Shown: one piece after another, positions 43,875-51,762 of the stretch
Layout: the number at the start of each line of letters is the position of its first letter
Position numbering within the stretch: the stretch's first letter is position 1
NCBI GenBank assembly: GCA_023248635.1
Contig: JAHFED010000021.1
Location: 26,110-90,109 of the forward strand
Origin: Myxococcales bacterium
GTDB taxonomy: Bacteria > Myxococcota > UBA727 > VGSZ01
DNA length: 64,000 nt
Direction: 5' to 3'
Notes under the pieces: generated by a model
What the model was told of the DNA's origin: nothing
Databases searched by the model: none
What the model saw: the letters and a program-made list of their open reading frames with translations, nothing else
Position numbers and translations under genes: made by a program

Positions 43875-44438
43875 TCAGGCGACCGCGGGCTCTTGGGGCT
43901 CGACGTTGATCATCGTGACCTTGCCGTCGGCGGTGTGGACCTCGCGGCGCGAGACCTTGGCCTTCTTGCCGACGACCTGCTGCAGGTCCCAGATGGGCCC
44001 GGCGAGAAAGGAGAGGGGATCGTCGGCGAAGGCCGGCGCGTTCTTTTCGAAGGCCGCGTGGCCAACGAGGTTCAGCACCCAGCCCGTGGTGAACGTGCCC
44101 GCGGACAAGAACCAGCGCGGTCCAAAGGGAACGAAGAGCAGCAAGCCCGCGGCGCCGCCGACGATCATCGGAATGCCGACGATGTGGAGCTTGCGGTTGG
44201 TGTCATCGAGATGGGTCGACTCGTAAAAGTGGATCGCGCGGTTCCAGCGTTCGACGACGCCGCCTTCGTGCTCGGGGTGCGCCGCGCGCCACTCTTTCTC
44301 GAGTCCGCTGAGGCCCTTGGCGAAGAGCGCCAGGCTGCCGAGCTTGGCACCGGTGAAGAGCGTGGCCATGCCGGCGACGCTGTAGGCAACATTGCGGGCC
44401 TTGGCGCCGGGGATGGATTCCAGGAGCTTGTCGAGCAT
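43875..44438 (-). CDS. Mpo1-like (DUF962) membrane protein
   Basis: A 187-residue protein with start ATG 44438 preceded by GGAG. It matches the Mpo1/DUF962 family (2-hydroxy fatty acid dioxygenase of yeast): WNRAIHFYESTHLDDTNRKLHIVGIPMIVGGAAG and VLNLVGHAAFEKNAPAFADDPLSFLAGPIWDL, with conserved His residues as possible iron ligands. Several hydrophobic segments are present. The protein probably acts on lipids in the membrane; family-based inference only. Confidence 0.85.
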   Translation of the reverse strand: MLDKLLESIPGAKARNVAYSVAGMATLFTGAKLGSLALFAKGLSGLEKEWRAAHPEHEGGVVERWNRAIHFYESTHLDDTNRKLHIVGIPMIVGGAAGLLLFVPFGPRWFLSAGTFTTGWVLNLVGHAAFEKNAPAFADDPLSFLAGPIWDLQQVVGKKAKVSRREVHTADGKVTMINVEPQEPAVA

Positions 44439-44451
44439 CGGTTTCTCCGGT

Positions 44452-45612
44452 TCAGCTGGGGGAGGCGGTTTTCTGGGATACGGCGTCGAGGATGGCCTGC
44501 TTGACCTGATCGGGGGTCTTGCCATTGGTGTCGACAACGACGTCGAAGGCGCTGCGGTCTTGGTAGTTCACGCCGTAGAGCGAGAGCAGGCGCGTCTTGT
44601 CGTTGTCGTCGCGCCCCGCGATGCCCGTGACCTTCTGCGCGAGCACGTCGAGACCCGTCACCGCGGAGCCCTGCAGTCCGTCAACGAGCTTCTGCAGCGC
44701 CACACCCAGGGGCACGCTGTCGTCGAGGCCCGCGAGAATGCGCGCGGCCTGGGCGCGACCGTCGACGATGGCCTGCTTCTGGGCCGACGTCGACGCTGCT
44801 GCTTCGGCGGGCTTCCACACTTCGCGATCGAGATAGCGCTCGGCCTGCACGCGCGGAGCGGCATAGAGATACACGCTGACGATGTTCTGGCGGCCCAGGC
44901 CCTCGAGGAATTGCCCCAGGTGACCGGCGAGTCGGGACTCGAAGACCGAGACATCGATGCTGGCGCCGTCGGCTTTGGTCAGCGACGAGGTCGCGATGGC
45001 TTTGGCAGCGCGGAAGTCCAGCTTGACGTCGACGTCGTCGGCGCTGCCGAGGTGTGGATAGTCCGAGAGCGCGACCTTTTTCGTGCCCCCCTTGCCATCG
45101 TCGACGTCGACGGATTTCCCCGAGAGCATGGCGCTCATCTGTTCGATGGTGAGGCCATTTTCCTTCGAGAGCGCGCGCAAGACCGAGCCGGTGCCCGTGC
45201 TCTTGCCGCCGAGGTCGCTGACGACGCCGTCGGCCGCCGTGCCCTTGCCCGTGCATTGGTCGCCGGCGATGAGGACGATCGGCTTGGTGCCCGCCGTCGC
45301 CCACTGCTTGAGATCGTCGATGGCGTTCTTGCCGACGACGCTGCTGAAGGCATCGGCGAAGGAGGCGTAGCGGGGCTTGCTGTGGCTGGTCATGAGGGCT
45401 TCGTGGGGCTTGAGCGTGCCCGGCTTTTTCGCCGTCGATTCCTTGCGCGAGTCCGAAAAGAGAGCCGAGACCGGGCCCTCCGTCGTCGTCGTGGTCGGCG
45501 CGCGCGGGGTCTCGACCTTTGGGGTGTGCACCGCGCTCGTCTTGGTCGTCTTGGTCAGCTCGACGGCCCCACGCTGCGGCGACTTGGGTCCGACCTTCAT
45601 GTTGTCCGACAT
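44452..45612 (-). CDS. Cytidylate-kinase-like P-loop protein
   Basis: A 386-residue protein; start ATG 45612 with an upstream GAGGTGG. The first 100 residues are low-complexity, Thr/Pro/Lys-rich. A P-loop IAGDQCTGKGTAADGV lies near residue 111, of the GxxxxGKG type used by CMP/dCMP and related kinases. The C-terminus SLYGVNYQDRSAFDVVVDTNGKTPDQVKQAIL resembles the end of cytidylate kinase-like proteins. It has no signal peptide. It is a likely nucleoside monophosphate kinase relative with unknown substrate. Divergent from the next lipoprotein. Confidence 0.7.
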   Translation of the reverse strand: MSDNMKVGPKSPQRGAVELTKTTKTSAVHTPKVETPRAPTTTTTEGPVSALFSDSRKESTAKKPGTLKPHEALMTSHSKPRYASFADAFSSVVGKNAIDDLKQWATAGTKPIVLIAGDQCTGKGTAADGVVSDLGGKSTGTGSVLRALSKENGLTIEQMSAMLSGKSVDVDDGKGGTKKVALSDYPHLGSADDVDVKLDFRAAKAIATSSLTKADGASIDVSVFESRLAGHLGQFLEGLGRQNIVSVYLYAAPRVQAERYLDREVWKPAEAAASTSAQKQAIVDGRAQAARILAGLDDSVPLGVALQKLVDGLQGSAVTGLDVLAQKVTGIAGRDDNDKTRLLSLYGVNYQDRSAFDVVVDTNGKTPDQVKQAILDAVSQKTASPS

Positions 45613-45775
45613 CGATCCACCTCGAGAGGCAGCATTGCCAAACCAAGTAGCGACGTCGACGGCCCTTTGGCTTCCTTCCCACTTGTTTACATAGCGAACG
45701 CTGTAGTCTGCGGTCCGTCCCTTGCCGTCGCGTCCAGCGAGCCAATGCAATTCGATCACGATGGCGTTAGACCCC

Positions 45776-45812
45776 TTTGCGCCGTGCCGAGCGGCGCCAA
45801 GCAGGAAGTACC
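45776..45812 (+). repeat. Family D copy in the 5' region of a lipoprotein gene
   Basis: TTGCGCCGTGCCGAGCGGCG followed by CCAAGCAGGAAGTACC matches the D unit at 43825. Its AGGAAG lies just before ATG 45816, so the repeat appears to supply the ribosome site of the next gene. Confidence 0.65.
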
Positions 45813-45815
45813 GCC

Positions 45816-46322
45816 ATGAACGCGATCCGCCTCGCCGCCGCCCTCGCCCTCGCCCTCATCTGCGCTGCCTGTCCTCCGAAGCCGCAGGACTCGACGTTGC
45901 CTCCTTCTGGCCTCGCAGGCGTGCCAACGACCCCCATCCCGATCGAGCGGGACGCCCAGATGCCCGCTGGCCACCCGCCCATCGGCCAGGGTGACGACGG
46001 GGCGCCCTTGGCAGCCAAAGACCCCACGCTGCCCAATTTTGGCGGGATGGGCGCCCCGCCCATGGGCGACGTCGCCGAGGGGATGGGCGGTGGGGTCGTC
46101 TTCAGCGGCAAGGTTCTGGAGAAGCTCGACGTCCCGACGTACACCTACATCCGCGTCGCCGTTCCCAGCGGCGAGGAGTGGGTCGCCGTTTCGACGATGA
46201 GCATCAACGTCGGCGACACCGTCACCGTCAACCAGCAGATTGTCATGGAAAACTTTCCCTCCAAGGCCCTCGGTCGCACCTTCCCCAAGCTCGTGATGGG
46301 AACGGCCGTCGTCGGAGGTTAG
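45816..46322 (+). CDS. Lipoprotein, NrfJ-like GTVLE domain
   Basis: A 168-residue protein starting at ATG 45816. The signal peptide ends in the lipobox ICAAC. After a Pro/Gly linker, residues about 90-165 contain GKVLEKLDVPTYTYIRVAVPSGEEWVAVS...VENF..SKALGRTFPKLVMG, matching the beta-barrel-like domain found in NrfJ-related and similar lipoproteins (GKVLE...YTYIRV...W.A). The function of the domain is unclear. It is divergent from the P-loop kinase gene and its ribosome site is in a D repeat. Confidence 0.75.
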   Translation: MNAIRLAAALALALICAACPPKPQDSTLPPSGLAGVPTTPIPIERDAQMPAGHPPIGQGDDGAPLAAKDPTLPNFGGMGAPPMGDVAEGMGGGVVFSGKVLEKLDVPTYTYIRVAVPSGEEWVAVSTMSINVGDTVTVNQQIVMENFPSKALGRTFPKLVMGTAVVGG

Positions 46323-46410
46323 TTCTCTGCCCTCAGCCGGGCGGCCAATTGTCTACAGGCTCATCGCCTGGCGGCGATAACTTCTCTGCCCTCAGGCCGG
46401 GCGGCCAATT
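46323..46410. repeat. C-linker-B-C composite palindromic repeat
   Basis: Family C copies at 46323 and 46383 (CTCTGCCCTCAG...GGGCGGCCAATT) flank the linker AATTGTCTACAGG and a B hairpin (CTCATCGCCTGGCGGCGAT). Here the C module takes the place occupied by the A palindrome in other copies. It lies between the convergent lipoprotein and glmM genes. Confidence 0.85.
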
Positions 46411-46431
46411 CGGCCAGCGCACTTCGCCAGC

Positions 46432-47859
46432 TCACGGCTTGAGCGCCACCTGCAGGACCTCGGCGATTTGCTGGGCGTGGGCCCGGATGACGGCGGCGTC
46501 GTCGCCTTCGACCATCACGCGCGCCTTCATCTCGGTTCCCGAGTAGCGCACGAGCACGCGGCCCCCGGTGCCCAGGGCTCGTTCGACGTCGTGGATGCAG
46601 GCCATCACGCTGGGCAGCTCTTCGAGCGGCACTTTCTTGGCGACGACGATGTTCAAGAGCTCTTGAGGCGAAGCCGAAAACACCGACGCCAACGCCGACA
46701 GCGGCTTTCCGTCGCGCAGCATGGCGGCGACGACGGCGAGGGCGGCCACACACCCGTCTCCGGTGGTCGCGTGATCGAGGAACACCACGTGCCCAGACTG
46801 CTCGCCGCCGAGGTTCAAGCCGCGCTCTTTCATGCGTTGCACGACGTAGCGGTCGCCCACCTGCACCCGATCGACGGAGACGCCGACGTCTCTGAGGCTG
46901 CGCTCGAGGCCCACGTTGCTCATCACGGTGGCCACGATGCAGTCCCCGGCGAGCGCGCCCTTTTTGTGCAGCTCTCGAGCACACAAGGCCATCACCGCGT
47001 CGCCGTCGACGATCTGCCCCTTTTCGTCGACGACGATGACGCGGTCGGCGTCGCCGTCGAGGGCCACGCCGAGGTGGGCGTCGTGCTCGATGACGGTCTT
47101 TTGCAGCAGCTTGGGAAAGAGCGATCCACAGCCGTCGTTGATGTTGGTGCCGTCGGGGCCGGTGCCGAGCTCGATCACGGCGGCGCCCAATTCGCGAAAG
47201 ACGTGGGGGGCCACGGCGTAGGCGGCACCGTGAGCACAGTCGACGACGACCTTGAGGCCCTCGAGCGTGAGCTCGTTGGGGAAGGTCGCCTTCAAGTGCA
47301 CGATGTAACGGCCCTTGGCGTCGTCGATGCGGAAGGCCTTGCCGATGTCGCGGCCGGTGGGCGCGTTGCGCTCGAGCTCAGCGGGATCGAGGATCAGGCG
47401 CTCGAGCTCTTCTTCGACGACGTCGGGGAGCTTGAAGCCGTCGTGGGCGAAGACCTTGATGCCGTTGTCTTGGAAGGGGTTGTGACTGGCCGACACCACG
47501 ATGCCGGCGTCGGCACGCATGGAGCTGGTGATGAAGGCGACGCCAGGGGTGGGCAAGGGTCCGGTGAGCATGACGTCGACGCCCATGGAGGTGACGCCGG
47601 CGGCGATGGCCTGCTCGATCAGATAGCCCGAGACCCGCGTGTCTTTGCCGATGACGACGCGGCGGTGCAGGGCCTGAGACGAAGCCGGCACCAAGGTCGA
47701 CGTCGCCGACGTCATCCCGCTGAGCTGTCCCCGGCCCAGGCGCCCTTTTCTCACGAGGAAGGCCAGGGCGCGGCCCAGGCGCATCGCTACGTCCGCCGTC
47801 ATTGGGTGGACATTGGCCTCGCCGCGAATCCCGTCGGTGCCAAAGAGAGTGCGGGCCAT
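46432..47859 (-). CDS. glmM: Phosphoglucosamine mutase
   Basis: A 475-residue enzyme interconverting glucosamine-6-phosphate and glucosamine-1-phosphate for UDP-GlcNAc synthesis. Motifs: [29 protein letters not shown] (active-site Ser), [12 protein letters not shown] (metal site) and VLVRYSGTE (phosphate-binding). Residues about 38-66 hold an insert relative to E. coli GlmM between the N-terminal helix and VVIGKDTR. Start ATG 47859 lies four bases from the rbfA stop. Upstream gluQ and rbfA are on the same strand. Confidence 0.95.
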   Translation of the reverse strand: MARTLFGTDGIRGEANVHPMTADVAMRLGRALAFLVRKGRLGRGQLSGMTSATSTLVPASSQALHRRVVIGKDTRVSGYLIEQAIAAGVTSMGVDVMLTGPLPTPGVAFITSSMRADAGIVVSASHNPFQDNGIKVFAHDGFKLPDVVEEELERLILDPAELERNAPTGRDIGKAFRIDDAKGRYIVHLKATFPNELTLEGLKVVVDCAHGAAYAVAPHVFRELGAAVIELGTGPDGTNINDGCGSLFPKLLQKTVIEHDAHLGVALDGDADRVIVVDEKGQIVDGDAVMALCARELHKKGALAGDCIVATVMSNVGLERSLRDVGVSVDRVQVGDRYVVQRMKERGLNLGGEQSGHVVFLDHATTGDGCVAALAVVAAMLRDGKPLSALASVFSASPQELLNIVVAKKVPLEELPSVMACIHDVERALGTGGRVLVRYSGTEMKARVMVEGDDAAVIRAHAQQIAEVLQVALKP

Positions 47860-47863
47860 GTGC

Positions 47864-48295
47864 TCAACCAACCTTTGGAGAGGGTTTGACGACGGGCTGT
47901 TCGCCTGCGCCGACGCCGTCTTTGACTGGTTCTGGGGTTTTGCCGATGGCGACGTCTTTGGCGCGGGCTTCATCGAGCAGCGCGTGCACGCGTGCCGCCC
48001 GTTCGGCGCTTTCGTCGAGGACAAATTGCAAGTCGGGGGTCTGGCGCAGGCGGATCTTGGTGCCCACCTCCTTGCGCAGCGCGCCCTTCTGGGCCCGCAA
48101 CCCCTCGAGCGCGCCCTGTTTTTGGGCGTCGCTGCCAAAGACGGAGACGAAGACCTTGGCGAAGGCGAAATCCGAGGTGACCTCCACCGCGCGAATGGTC
48201 ACGAAGCCGGGCAGGGGATCGCGCAAGCCACGGGACAGACGCTCGCCGAGCACCTTCTGAATCTCCTCGGCGACGCGGGCGGTTCGGATCGACAT
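47864..48295 (-). CDS. rbfA: Ribosome-binding factor A
   Basis: A 143-residue protein of the KH-fold RbfA family, which binds the 30S subunit during maturation. Matches: [47 protein letters not shown], and [27 protein letters not shown] region (read as [16 protein letters not shown]). The start [10 protein letters not shown] at 48295 is the family start; an earlier ATG extends the frame by 17 residues into a hydrophobic piece that is not conserved. A C-terminal extension rich in Pro/Val/Lys follows. It is not next to nusA/infB as in many bacteria. Confidence 0.9.
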   Translation of the reverse strand: MSIRTARVAEEIQKVLGERLSRGLRDPLPGFVTIRAVEVTSDFAFAKVFVSVFGSDAQKQGALEGLRAQKGALRKEVGTKIRLRQTPDLQFVLDESAERAARVHALLDEARAKDVAIGKTPEPVKDGVGAGEQPVVKPSPKVG

Positions 48296-48330
48296 GGCGC
48301 CACCAAAGCAGACGACGACGACGACGGCAA

Positions 48331-49275
48331 TCAGAGCGATCGCCACACCAGGCTCGGGCGTTTCAGGGCCTCGTCATCGAGACGGGCAGCGAATTCGACG
48401 GCGCTGACCTCGGCCCCGGCTTGGGCCCGCCCCAACAGATGCAGGAGGTGACCCAGAACTCGAGGCGGCGACGCGCGCTGCAAGAGTGTGCGCAAGAGTT
48501 CGGGCGCTTGGGGGCTCCTCTTGCTGAGCCGCTCGCCGGCGGCGTCGAGGATGAGGGGCAGGTGGGCGAAGGAGGGTGGCACAGGATTCCCGAGCGCGCG
48601 GTGCAACAGCAGCTGGCGCGGCGACGACGACAGCAGATCCTGGCCCCGCACCACCTCGTTGACGCCCGAGAAAGCGTCGTCGACGACGACGGCCAACTGG
48701 TAGGCGAAGAGGCCATCGCGTCGACGGATGATGAAGTCCCCGACCTCGGCGACGACGTCGTGTGTGAAGACACCCTGCCAAGCGTCGTGCACGATGGGAT
48801 TGCCGAAGCGCTCGACCAGGCGATCGACGCGCACGCGCAGGGACACATGGGGGGAGTCTTTGTCGACGCCCGAAGGGCCCACGGCGCGGTGGCGGCAGGT
48901 GCCCAGATAGACCGGCCCTTCGTCGCCCAGATGGGGTGCGGAGGCCGCCAGATCCCGGCGGGAGCAGGTGCAGGCATAGACCAGGTCGTCGTCGATGAGG
49001 CGTTGCAGTGCTGCTTCGTAGGCGCGCGTCCGAGCAGACTGAACCATCACGTCGTCGGGGAAGCCCAGGCCGAGGTCGGAGAGATCGGCAAGGATGCGTT
49101 CGCAGACCCCCGGTTTCGTGCGGGCGACATCGAGATCTTCGATGCGCAGCAGACAGCGACCGCCACGCAGGTGGGCGCGGGACCAGGCGACGACGGCGGC
49201 GAGGGCGTTGCCGATGTGCAGATCGCCGGTGGGCGAGGGGGCGTAGCGACCGGTGTAGAGACCGTGCGGGGTCAT
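48331..49275 (-). CDS. gluQ: Glutamyl-Q tRNA(Asp) synthetase
   Basis: A 314-residue enzyme that transfers glutamate to queuosine-34 of tRNA(Asp), a truncated class I Glu-tRNA synthetase. Motifs: YAPSPTGDLHIGNALAA (HIGH), CTCSRRDL...YLGTCRH (zinc ligands CxC and C) and GERLSKRS (KMSKS equivalent). No anticodon-binding domain, as expected. Start ATG 49275. It is followed by rbfA after 35 bases. Confidence 0.92.
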   Translation of the reverse strand: MTPHGLYTGRYAPSPTGDLHIGNALAAVVAWSRAHLRGGRCLLRIEDLDVARTKPGVCERILADLSDLGLGFPDDVMVQSARTRAYEAALQRLIDDDLVYACTCSRRDLAASAPHLGDEGPVYLGTCRHRAVGPSGVDKDSPHVSLRVRVDRLVERFGNPIVHDAWQGVFTHDVVAEVGDFIIRRRDGLFAYQLAVVVDDAFSGVNEVVRGQDLLSSSPRQLLLHRALGNPVPPSFAHLPLILDAAGERLSKRSPQAPELLRTLLQRASPPRVLGHLLHLLGRAQAGAEVSAVEFAARLDDEALKRPSLVWRSL

Positions 49276-49314
49276 CGTCGTTGACTGTCGGTGGTCGGCT
49301 GCCAAGTGTCGACC

Positions 49315-51012
49315 ATGACCAGCTCCCCCGAATCAGCGCTGTCGAAGGCATTGAGGCGTCGGTACCTGCGCTTCGCTGAGCTCCAGCAGCACCTGAAGGA
49401 GCTCGCCGCGACCTATCCCGATTTGGTCCGCGTCGAGCGCATCGGCAGCTCGACGGCAGGGCGGCCCCTGTACGTCGTCGTCGTCGGCCGCGAACCCGAG
49501 CGCGCGCGCCCGGCGCTGTGGATCGACGCCAACATGCACGCCAACGAGTTGCTCGGCACCAACGTCGCACTCGCCTTCGTCGACGACCTGCTGGCCTTGC
49601 ACGCGGGTGACAACCGCCATGCCCTCTCCAACGCCGTCGTCGAAAGGGCCAAGGACGCGCTGGTCTATGTGATGCCGACCATGTCCCCCGACGGGGCCGA
49701 AGCCATCGCCGACGATGGCCGCTTCGTGCGCAGCTCCCTGCTCGACGACAAGCCCTCGAGCCGCCCGCGCTGGCGCCAAGTCGACATCGACGGCGACGGA
49801 CAGGTGCGCCGCATGCGTCAGCTCGATCCCTGCGGTGCCTTCGTCGAATCCAGGAACGTGCCCGGCCTGATGTTGCCCCGCGACGTCGACGACGACGGCC
49901 CTTTCTTCTCCCTCTACCCCGAGGGCGTCATCGAGAACTACGACGGCGAATCCATCCCGCCTTGGCGCTTCTTCGACGACAACCCTCTCGATCTGAACCG
50001 CAACTTCTCCGCCGGATGGAAGCCCGAACCTGCCCAAGAGGGTGCCGGCAATTTCGCCGGGAGCAGCCCCGAAGCCCGAGCGGTCATGAGCTTTGCGTCG
50101 TCGAGGCCCAACATCTTTTTCTGGCTCAACCTTCATACCTTCGGCGGGTGTTGGATTCGTCCCCTCGGCGATGCCCCCGACAGCAAGCTCGCTAGCGATG
50201 ACCGCGCCATCTTTCGCCTCATCGAGGAGTGGACGAGCGCCCACGTCGGCGTTCCCACGGTGAGCTCCTTCGAGGAGTTCTGTTACCAGCCCGAGAAACC
50301 CCTCGCCGGCGATCTGTGCGACTACGCCTTCTTGCAACGCGGCGCGTTCGCTTGGTCCGTGGAGCTGTGGGACCTCTACCAGCGCGCCGGGCTCCCTCGC
50401 ACCAAGCCCTTCGTCGACGTCTACGGCCACCAGAGCCGCGGGCAGATGGAGGTGCTCTCGCGCTTCCTCAGCTCGCTGCAGGCTTCGCCTTTGATTCCCT
50501 GGAAGACGGCCCAGCACCCCCAACTCGGCGAGATCGAAGTCGGCGGCCTCGATCCCCGCTTCTCCATGTGGAACCCTCCAGAGGGCCCCCTCGTCGACGA
50601 CGTCGCCTGCAAGCATGCCGCGGTGTTCTTTCGCCTGCTGTCGCTCTTGCCGCGCCTGCACGTCCAGGTTCGGCGTACATCCCTGGGTGCCGACACGGCC
50701 CTGCTCGAGCTCACCATCGAAAACCGCGGCGGCATCGCCACCTCGGGACCGACCGGTGCTCAGCACCTGCCACACAACGAAGCGTTGCGCGCCGTCGTCG
50801 TCGACGCTCCCCGCGTGCGCGATGGCTGTGTGCGGGTGGTGGGACACCTGGGCGGACACCATGCGGGACGCTTTGGCGGCGACACCACCTGGCCCTACCA
50901 AACGACCGGCGAGCCAGCCCGCAAGACCGTGCGCTTCGTCGTCGACGGCAACGCTCCGGTGCGCCTGCGAGTCGGCTCGATCCGCACCGGCTTCGTCGAC
51001 GTCGAAGGCTGA
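49315..51012 (+). CDS. Zinc carboxypeptidase, M14 family
   Basis: A 565-residue protein starting at ATG 49315. The M14 metal ligands are visible: DANMHANELLGT (HxxE) and WLNLHTFGG (third His), with DLNRNFSAGW as in the family. The catalytic Glu is probably in FAWSVELWDLY. A C-terminal beta-sandwich follows from about residue 430. No signal peptide is obvious. The substrate may be a peptide or cell-wall peptide. It is divergent from gluQ and convergent with the glycan-binding-domain gene. Confidence 0.9.
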   Translation: MTSSPESALSKALRRRYLRFAELQQHLKELAATYPDLVRVERIGSSTAGRPLYVVVVGREPERARPALWIDANMHANELLGTNVALAFVDDLLALHAGDNRHALSNAVVERAKDALVYVMPTMSPDGAEAIADDGRFVRSSLLDDKPSSRPRWRQVDIDGDGQVRRMRQLDPCGAFVESRNVPGLMLPRDVDDDGPFFSLYPEGVIENYDGESIPPWRFFDDNPLDLNRNFSAGWKPEPAQEGAGNFAGSSPEARAVMSFASSRPNIFFWLNLHTFGGCWIRPLGDAPDSKLASDDRAIFRLIEEWTSAHVGVPTVSSFEEFCYQPEKPLAGDLCDYAFLQRGAFAWSVELWDLYQRAGLPRTKPFVDVYGHQSRGQMEVLSRFLSSLQASPLIPWKTAQHPQLGEIEVGGLDPRFSMWNPPEGPLVDDVACKHAAVFFRLLSLLPRLHVQVRRTSLGADTALLELTIENRGGIATSGPTGAQHLPHNEALRAVVVDAPRVRDGCVRVVGHLGGHHAGRFGGDTTWPYQTTGEPARKTVRFVVDGNAPVRLRVGSIRTGFVDVEG

Positions 51013-51015
51013 CGG

Positions 51016-51049
51016 TTGATGTTCAAGACGCGCCAGCATCTTGAACATC
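51016..51049. repeat. Family E palindromic repeat, second copy
   Basis: Arms GATGTTCAAGA (51018-51028) and TCTTGAACATC (51039-51049) form a perfect 11-bp inverted repeat. The loop CGCGCCAGCA is close to the reverse complement of the loop of the 9882 copy, so the two are in opposite orientations. It begins three bases after the M14 gene stop. Confidence 0.8.
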
Positions 51050-51228
51050 CAAACTTCAAGACCGCTTCCTGGCTCTTGCAGGATGCGCGCGCTGCAAGGG
51101 CACGCGGTCGATGTGCGGCTGCGCGCGGAGCAACGTTCTCACCGGCGCCGTGGCCCGCGCCGCGAGTCGGTTGCCGGCGGCCAGGGGGGATGATGGGCGA
51201 GCAGGACACGAGATGGCTTCGTCGAGAG

Positions 51229-51243
51229 TGAGAATCGTTCTCA
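51229..51243. promoter_or_regulatory. Fur-box-like palindrome
   Basis: TGAGAATCGTTCTCA is a near-perfect 7-1-7 palindrome similar to Fur boxes (TGATAATNATTATCA). No gene clearly starts just downstream of it on either strand; the next frame on the plus strand is unconvincing. So its role is open and it may be a chance site. Confidence 0.3.
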
Positions 51244-51312
51244 ACATTCCACCCACCACCCGCCCCCCGCCCTTTAGGGAGGGGCCCAGCTAACGTGGTC
51301 TAAAAAATCTGT

Positions 51313-51762
51313 CAATGATTATCTTCTGCGGGAGATATCTTTTGTCGCTGAGAGATCATTTCCAATGCGGAAATGATCTCCTCCGGATCACCTGTGATCT
51401 CATCCCGCATCCCCTTGATGTTCGACCGCGTTCCGAGCTGGGAAAGACGCGGGATGATGCGCGTGACGCGCGCCCGCGGAACGCGGAGTTGGTGGGGGCC
51501 CCGCGTCCGGCTCCGCCGGCGCGGGGAGAGGTCTGCATCAGACCTCCCAGAAGAGCATCCCCGACGGAGCTGAACGAGACCGCTCCGCGGTCGAAGTTCA
51601 GCGAGATCGGGGATCATCCCAAGTCCAGTTCGGGGCGGGGAGCGCGCGCGAAGCCGAGTTGGGTGGGGGCGGTGGGGCCCCACCGTCGTGCATCAGCTGC
51701 GGCACCCTCCAGGAAGAAGATCCACGACCTCGGTGAACGAAGTTCAGCGAGATCGGGGATCA
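51313..51762. repeat. Degenerate tandem-repeat region without a clear gene
   Basis: This 747-base gap (51013-51759) contains no convincing gene. Besides the E element and the Fur-like site it holds a 12-bp inverted repeat (51352-51363 with 51369-51380, loop AATGC), then roughly 2.3 imperfect copies of a unit of about 146 bases. The clearest shared stretch is GAAGTTCAGCGAGATCGGGG plus ATCA at 51593-51616 and 51739-51762. The last copy includes the stop codon of the next gene. A strong hairpin at 51570-51601 (CTGAAC...GTTCAG) is shortened in the later copy. The frames across the region look random. Confidence 0.6.

Noticed and set aside
51312..51683. A 123-codon minus-strand frame in the gap after the M14 gene.
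   Set aside because: It spans imperfect tandem repeats and a hairpin, has no ribosome site or recognised domain, and its composition is that of a random frame.
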